Part shown: positions 1 to 5,739 of the stretch, one piece after another
Layout: each line of letters begins with the position of its first letter
Numbering within the stretch: the first letter of the stretch is position 1
Assembly: GCA_013696365.1 (NCBI GenBank)
Contig: JACCYS010000017.1
Span: 1-5,739, forward strand
Direction: 5' to 3'
From: Nocardioidaceae bacterium
Lineage (GTDB): Bacteria; Actinomycetota; Actinomycetes; Propionibacteriales; Nocardioidaceae
DNA length: 5,739 bases
Position numbers and translations under genes: made by a program
The notes under the pieces: model-generated
What the model was told of the DNA's origin: nothing
Seen by the model: only the letters and a program-made list of their open reading frames with translations
The model's database searches: none

Positions 1-1
1 C

Positions 2-1054
2 AAGCAGGTGCCCGCAGCCGACGCGGTCGAGGGCGGGCTCGCGTACGAGCCGAAGTGGGACGGTTTCCGCTGCGTCGTGTTCCGCGACGGTGACGAGATC
101 GAGCTCGGCAGTCGCAACGAGCGGCCGCTCACCCGGTATTTTCCCGAGGTGGTCGAGGCGCTGCGCGACACGCTGCCGCCACGGTGCGTCGTCGACGGGG
201 AGATCATCGTCGCGGTGGGCGACCGACTCGAGTTCGAGCGGCTGCTCGACCGCATCCACCCCGCAGACTCACGAGTCCGCCGGCTCGCGAGCGAAACCCC
301 GGCCTCGTACGTCGCCTTCGACCTGCTGGCCTTCGACGACCACGACCTGACCGGACGGCCGTTCGCCGAGCGGCGCCAGCTGCTGGAGGAGGCCCTGCGC
401 CGGCCCGGTCCGCGGGTGCACCTCACCCCGCTGACCACCGACGCGTCGACCGCACGCCAGTGGTTCGATGCTTTCGAAGGTGCCGGCCTCGACGGCGTGG
501 TCGCCAAACCGATGGCCGCCCCGTACGTGGCGGCAGGTCGCACCATGCTGAAGATCAAGCATCAGCGCACCGCCGACGTCGTAGTGGCGGGGTATCGGCT
601 GCACAAGACGTCGACGCCGGAGCAACCCCGGCTCGGTTCCTTGCTGTTGGGGTTGCACACCAGCGACGGCCGGTTGCAACACGTCGGGGTCTGCGCGTCG
701 TTCACCGCGTCCCGCCGGGCAGACCTGGTCGCCGAGCTTGAGCCGTGGCGGCTCAGCACCGACGACGAACGATCCGGACACCCCTGGGGTTGGGGTGCGT
801 CGGAGGAAGACGCCGCCGAGGGCCGACGGCGGCCCGGCAACACCTCGCGGTGGAACGCCGGCAAGGACCTGTCATTCGTGCCGCTGCGCCCAGAACGAGT
901 TGCCGAGGTGGGATACGACCACCTGCAGGGCGACCGCTTCCGGCACACCACCCAGTTCAAGCGGTGGCGGCCCGACCGTGACGCCCGCTCGTGCACCTAC
1001 GCCCAACTGCAGGAGCCGGTCTCGTACGACCTGCAGTCATTGCTTGCAGGCTGA
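2..1054 (+). CDS. ligC: ATP-dependent DNA ligase, LigC type (5'-truncated by window edge)
   Basis: ATP-dependent DNA ligase: it adenylates itself on a lysine, passes AMP to a 5'-phosphate at a nick and seals the nick. The adenylation motif EPKWDGFR has its catalytic Lys at bases 53-55. Further nucleotidyltransferase motifs are VAFDLL at 311-328, GLDGVVAKP at 485-511 and LKIKH at 548-562, followed by an OB-fold half ending near SRWNAGKDLSFVPLRPERV and the FKRWRPDRD tail. Length and sequence closely follow mycobacterial LigC (about 358 residues as I recall it). The visible reading frame has 350 codons and continues to the left edge, so roughly 10-20 N-terminal residues are missing. The GTG at position 8 is an internal Val, not the start, because family members have residues before it. 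No polymerase, nuclease or Ku-type domain is fused, which separates it from LigD. LigC enzymes are linked to non-homologous end joining and, in mycobacteria, to base-excision repair of short gaps. Stop TGA at 1052-1054. Confidence 0.93.
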   Translation, partial: KQVPAADAVEGGLAYEPKWDGFRCVVFRDGDEIELGSRNERPLTRYFPEVVEALRDTLPPRCVVDGEIIVAVGDRLEFERLLDRIHPADSRVRRLASETPASYVAFDLLAFDDHDLTGRPFAERRQLLEEALRRPGPRVHLTPLTTDASTARQWFDAFEGAGLDGVVAKPMAAPYVAAGRTMLKIKHQRTADVVVAGYRLHKTSTPEQPRLGSLLLGLHTSDGRLQHVGVCASFTASRRADLVAELEPWRLSTDDERSGHPWGWGASEEDAAEGRRRPGNTSRWNAGKDLSFVPLRPERVAEVGYDHLQGDRFRHTTQFKRWRPDRDARSCTYAQLQEPVSYDLQSLLAG

Positions 1055-1060
1055 CGCACG

Positions 1061-1066
1061 TAGTCT
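1061..1066 (+). promoter_or_regulatory. Probable -10 box (TAGTCT) of a leaderless promoter
   Basis: TAGTCT fits the actinobacterial -10 consensus TANNNT and ends six bases before the GTG at 1073. That is the spacing expected when transcription starts on, or within a base of, the start codon. No Shine-Dalgarno-like purine run other than a plain G tract lies in the 18-base gap after the ligase gene, so a leaderless transcript explains how the downstream gene is translated. A weak -35 candidate is TTGCTT at 1040-1045 with a short 15-base spacer, inside the end of the ligase gene. The call is inferred from pattern and spacing only. Confidence 0.55.
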
Positions 1067-1072
1067 TCGGGG

Positions 1073-1609
1073 GTGGACGAGACCTACGACGTGGTGCTGC
1101 TGGTGGAGCGCGAGCTCACCGAGCTGGACGCCCGTCAGGTCGTCGCCCTGCATGAGGGCCTGGACGAGCCGGTGAGCTATCACCTGCTGATCCCGGTCGA
1201 GGATGCAGCCAGCAAGGTACAGGCGGCGCTCGGCTCGATTGCCCGTTACGAGCTGATTCCACCGATGGATGCCACCGACGCCGAGGCATTGCAGCGCCTC
1301 AATCAAGATCTGGTGCAGCAGGCCCGCGCTGAGCTCGATGCCAGCGTCGAGCTGTTGCGCGCCACCGGACGCCCAGCCGACGGTCGCGTCACCCCCGACG
1401 ACCCGGTCCGAGCACTGGCCGGCGAGGTGGACAAGCATCAGGCAGCCGAGGCGATCGTGCTAACGGCTCCGCACGCGGTCCAGGAGTTCTTTCATCTGGA
1501 CTGGACGTCTCGAGCCCGCCGAGTCATCGGCATACCGACGCTGCACCTGCTTGAGCACGAGACGTTGGACGAACAGGGCGGCGCAGGCGAGGGCGTCAGC
1601 GGCGTCTGA
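1073..1609 (+). CDS. Conserved-type protein of unknown function with universal-stress-protein-like fold
   Basis: A 178-residue, acidic, soluble protein with no signal peptide or membrane segment; I do not recognise a named family with certainty. The pattern resembles a universal stress protein (USP) or HUP-type alpha/beta domain: hydrophobic strands at residues 6-11 (DVVLLV) and 36-41 (SYHLLI), a long charged helix about 68-97, then a DPVRAL helix start near 110, a strand AEAIVLTAP at 125-133 and a last strand IPTLHLL at 154-160. A loose tail of about 15 Gly/Glu-rich residues follows. The G-2X-G-9X-G(S/T) loop that binds ATP in classical USPs is absent after the strand at 125-133, so nucleotide binding is doubtful. 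The GTG start is chosen because the -10 box sits at leaderless distance and the next in-frame starts would cut into the first strand. It lies 18 bases after the ligase gene and 64 bases before glgX, so a stress or trehalose link is only positional. Coding is supported by strong GC3 and a coherent fold pattern. Confidence 0.75.
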   Translation: MDETYDVVLLVERELTELDARQVVALHEGLDEPVSYHLLIPVEDAASKVQAALGSIARYELIPPMDATDAEALQRLNQDLVQQARAELDASVELLRATGRPADGRVTPDDPVRALAGEVDKHQAAEAIVLTAPHAVQEFFHLDWTSRARRVIGIPTLHLLEHETLDEQGGAGEGVSGV

Positions 1610-1673
1610 CTTTCTTCCCCTAGTAGGCCCAACGGCGGGCACGGCACAACCCCTGACGACTGGAGATCACTGC
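1610..1673 (+). other. 64-base intergenic gap holding the glgX leader
   Basis: This is the longest non-coding gap in the window. It begins with a pyrimidine stretch (CTTTCTTCCCC), contains TAGTAG at 1621-1626 and a weak 4-base inverted repeat (GCCC 1627-1630 / GGGC 1637-1640), and ends with the glgX ribosome binding site. TAGTAG is only a partial match to a -10 box and I see no convincing -35 element 16-18 bases before it. The hairpin is too short and lacks a T run, so it is not a terminator. Read-through from the upstream gene into glgX is therefore possible, but a glgX promoter here or within the upstream gene cannot be excluded. Confidence 0.5.
1661..1666 (+). promoter_or_regulatory. Ribosome binding site of glgX
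   Basis: TGGAGA, with the GGAG core at 1662-1665, lies 8 bases before the ATG at 1674. This decides the glgX start: the reading frame stays open upstream to a TTG at 1551, but that would overlap the preceding gene by 59 bases and add 41 residues with no resemblance to the family. Confidence 0.75.
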
Positions 1674-3819
<2,146 letters not shown>

Positions 3820-3827
<8 letters not shown>

Positions 3828-5739
3828 GCAGCCCCCGCCCCGCGAGGACTTGGCGGCGCGGTTGCCACCGACCGGCACCTACCGGCTGCAGCTGCACTCG
3901 GATTTCGGTTTCGCTGAGGCGTCTGCGCTGGTGCCCTACCTGCACCGGCTTGGCGTCTCACACCTGTACCTGTCACCGGTGCTGCAGGCTGTGGCCGGCT
4001 CGCAGCATGGCTACGACGTGGTCGATCACAGCCGCATCAACACCGAGCTGGGAGGCGAAGCGGGACTTGTCGAGCTGGCGGACAAGGCGCACGCGTACGG
4101 CCTGGGCGTCCTCGTCGACATGGTCCCCAATCACATGGCCCTCGTGGCGCCGCTGTCGACCAACCGGCCGCTGTGGGAGGTGCTGCGGCATGGGCGCTCC
4201 GCCTCGACGGCGCACTGGTTCGACGTCGACTGGGACCACGTGGGTGGTCGGTTTCCGCTGCCGTTGCTGGGTGAGACACCCGCCGAGGCCATCGCTGCGG
4301 GCACTCTGGCGCTGGACCGCACCGGCGGACCGGCGGGCGAGCCGGTGCTGCGCTATCACGAGCACATCTTTCCGCTCGCCGACGGCACCAGAAACGACGG
4401 CGACACCGCGACGGATGTCGCCGCCATGCTCGACAAGCAGCACTACCTGCTGGCGTGCTGGCGCGAAAAGGACGATGTCCTGGCCTACCGCCGATTCTTT
4501 GACGTCGACGGGCTCGTCGGGGTGCGGGTCGAGCAGCAAGACGTCTTTGATGCGACCCACGAGAAGCTCGTGGACCTGCACCGGCGCGGCGTCATCGACG
4601 GGTTTCGCATCGACCACCCGGACGGGTTGTTCGACCCCCAGGGTTACCTCGAGCAGCTCGACGCCGCCACCGGCGGGGCGTGGGTGGTGGTGGAAAAGAT
4701 CCTCGAGGGCGACGAACTGCTGCCGACGAGCTGGCCGACCGCCGGCACCACCGGTTATGACGCGCTGCGGGCCGTGCAGCAGTCGCTGGTGCAACCCACA
4801 AGCGCGGCCCTCGAGGAGGTCTGGGACGACGCCCGCCGGGGAGTCAGCACTGACCTGGTCAGTGTGGAGCTGCGAGCCAAGCGCGAGGTGCTCGCCGGGC
4901 TGCTCCAGCCAGAGCTGCGTCGGCTGACCAGGGTGGCCGTGCAAGCCGCGACCGAGGCGGGCGAGCAGGTGGAGCCCAGCGCCATGTCGGCCGCGCTGAC
5001 CGAGCTGCTGGTGGCGATGGACGTTTATCGGGCGTACGTCCGGCTGGATCACCCGGTGGACGACGAGTCAGCCGGGCGGCTGCGTGCGGCGGTGGAGCGC
5101 GCACATCTGACGCGTCCTGATCTGACCGCCCAACTGGTGACGTTGGAGCGACTGCTGCTGGACGCCTTTGCGACCAGTGCCGCCGGGCGTGACCTGATCG
5201 TCCGCTTTCAGCAGACCTGCGGTCCGGTGATGGCCAAGGGCGTCGAGGACACCACCTTCTACCGATGGTTTGAGCTGGTGGCGCTCAGCGAGGTGGGGGG
5301 TGATCCCGGCACCGTCGAGGAGCCGAGCGTCTCCACCCTGCACAGCTGGGCGGCACAACAGGCCGCGCAGCACCCGACCGGCATGACGACACTGTCGACG
5401 CACGATACCAAGCGCAGCGAGGACGTGCGTGCTCGGTTGCTGGCAGCCGCCGGGGACGCGGATGCTTGGCGTGCTGCTTGGCAGCCGATACGGGCAGCGG
5501 CGGACCGCCTGGGCGTAGACCGCCCCACCGCCTATCTCGTGCTGCAGACACTGGTCGGAACATGGCCGATCGAGCTCGAGCGGCTGGCGGAGTATCTGGT
5601 CAAGGCCACTCGCGAGGCCAAACGACGCACAACTTGGGTCGACCCAGCCGCCGACTATGAAAGCCGAGTTGTCGACCTGGCCCGGACCGTCAGCGAGAAC
5701 CCTGCACTGCGCAATGTCGTGACCGGTTTGATCGCCGCC
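3820..5739 (+). CDS. treY: (1->4)-alpha-D-glucan 1-alpha-D-glucosylmutase, maltooligosyl trehalose synthase TreY (3'-truncated by window edge)
   Basis: TreY isomerises the reducing-end alpha-1,4 bond of maltodextrins to an alpha,alpha-1,1 bond, giving maltooligosyl trehalose, the substrate of TreZ. The frame runs 640 codons to the window edge without a stop; relatives are about 700-800 residues, so the last part of the C-terminal domain is missing. Family signatures are TYRLQLH at 21-27, SHLYLSPV at 47-54 and SQHGYDVVD at 61-69. GH13 catalytic regions are DMVPNH at 100-105, DGFRIDH with nucleophile Asp265, VVEK with acid/base Glu292, and STHDTKRSEDVRAR with His528-Asp529. The TreY-typical MAKGVEDTTFYR motif begins at 471. 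The large helical insertion about residues 320-470 between regions III and IV is normal for TreY. The GTG start at 3820 overlaps the glgX stop (TGA 3825-3827); there is no clear Shine-Dalgarno sequence, so translation is probably coupled to glgX. It gives a Pro-rich leader of about 19 residues (MAEQPPPREDLAARLPPTG) before the conserved domain. treZ is expected downstream. Confidence 0.95.

Noticed and set aside
8..10. GTG at position 8 as the ligase start codon
   Set aside because: The frame is open to the window edge, and the preceding codons (Lys-Gln) fit the family sequence before the adenylation motif, so the true start lies outside the window.
1627..1640. Small inverted repeat GCCC-AACGGC-GGGC as a terminator
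   Set aside because: The stem has only four pairs with no following T run; such short repeats are common at this GC content.
1551..1673. Upstream extension of glgX to a TTG at 1551
   Set aside because: It would overlap the preceding gene by 59 bases and has no ribosome binding site. The added residues do not resemble GlgX, and the ATG at 1674 has a well-placed GGAG.
3950..4927. Open frame on the + strand (325 codons) inside treY in another frame
   Set aside because: The translation is dominated by Ser/Thr/Arg/Cys/Trp typical of an off-frame reading; the treY frame has all GH13 motifs over the same bases.
3973..5052. Long open frame on the - strand (359 codons) opposite treY
   Set aside because: It lies entirely inside treY, whose family motifs and catalytic residues are unmistakable. 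Long antisense frames are expected in high-GC coding DNA, and the translation shows no recognisable domain.

Overview
This is a GC-rich window with strong G/C preference at third codon positions, frequent GTG starts and a TANNNT-type leaderless start. All of this points to an actinomycete. The protein sequences resemble mycobacterial LigC, TreX/GlgX and TreY closely, so class Actinomycetes is a safe call; I cannot name the genus from sequence alone. All genes are on the + strand and nearly every base is coding. No RNA gene, mobile element, CRISPR array or long repeat was seen.

Layout: (1) 2-1054 is the 3' part of an ATP-dependent DNA ligase of the LigC type, cut by the left window edge just before its catalytic lysine motif. 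(2) 1073-1609 is a 178-residue conserved-looking protein with a universal-stress-protein-like alpha/beta pattern but without the ATP-binding loop. It has no Shine-Dalgarno sequence, but a TAGTCT -10 box lies six bases upstream of its GTG, which suggests its own leaderless promoter. (3) 1674-3827 is a complete glycogen debranching enzyme (glgX, called treX in this context), 717 residues, preceded by a proper ribosome binding site. (4) 3820-5739 is treY, maltooligosyl trehalose synthase, starting on a GTG that overlaps the end of glgX by 8 bases. It is open at the right window edge after 640 codons.

How the genes work together: GlgX/TreX removes alpha-1,6 branches from glycogen to give linear maltodextrins. 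TreY converts the reducing end of these chains into a terminal trehalose unit, and TreZ, normally encoded next but outside this window, releases free trehalose. The window therefore holds the first two steps of the TreX-TreY-TreZ route from glycogen to trehalose, an osmotic and desiccation stress solute. The DNA ligase belongs to end-joining or base-excision repair and is probably a neighbour rather than a pathway partner. The small protein between them is the least understood element. I found no evidence of a novel multi-gene system; the most informative extra signals are the leaderless promoter, the unassigned stress-protein-like gene and the coupled glgX/treY junction.
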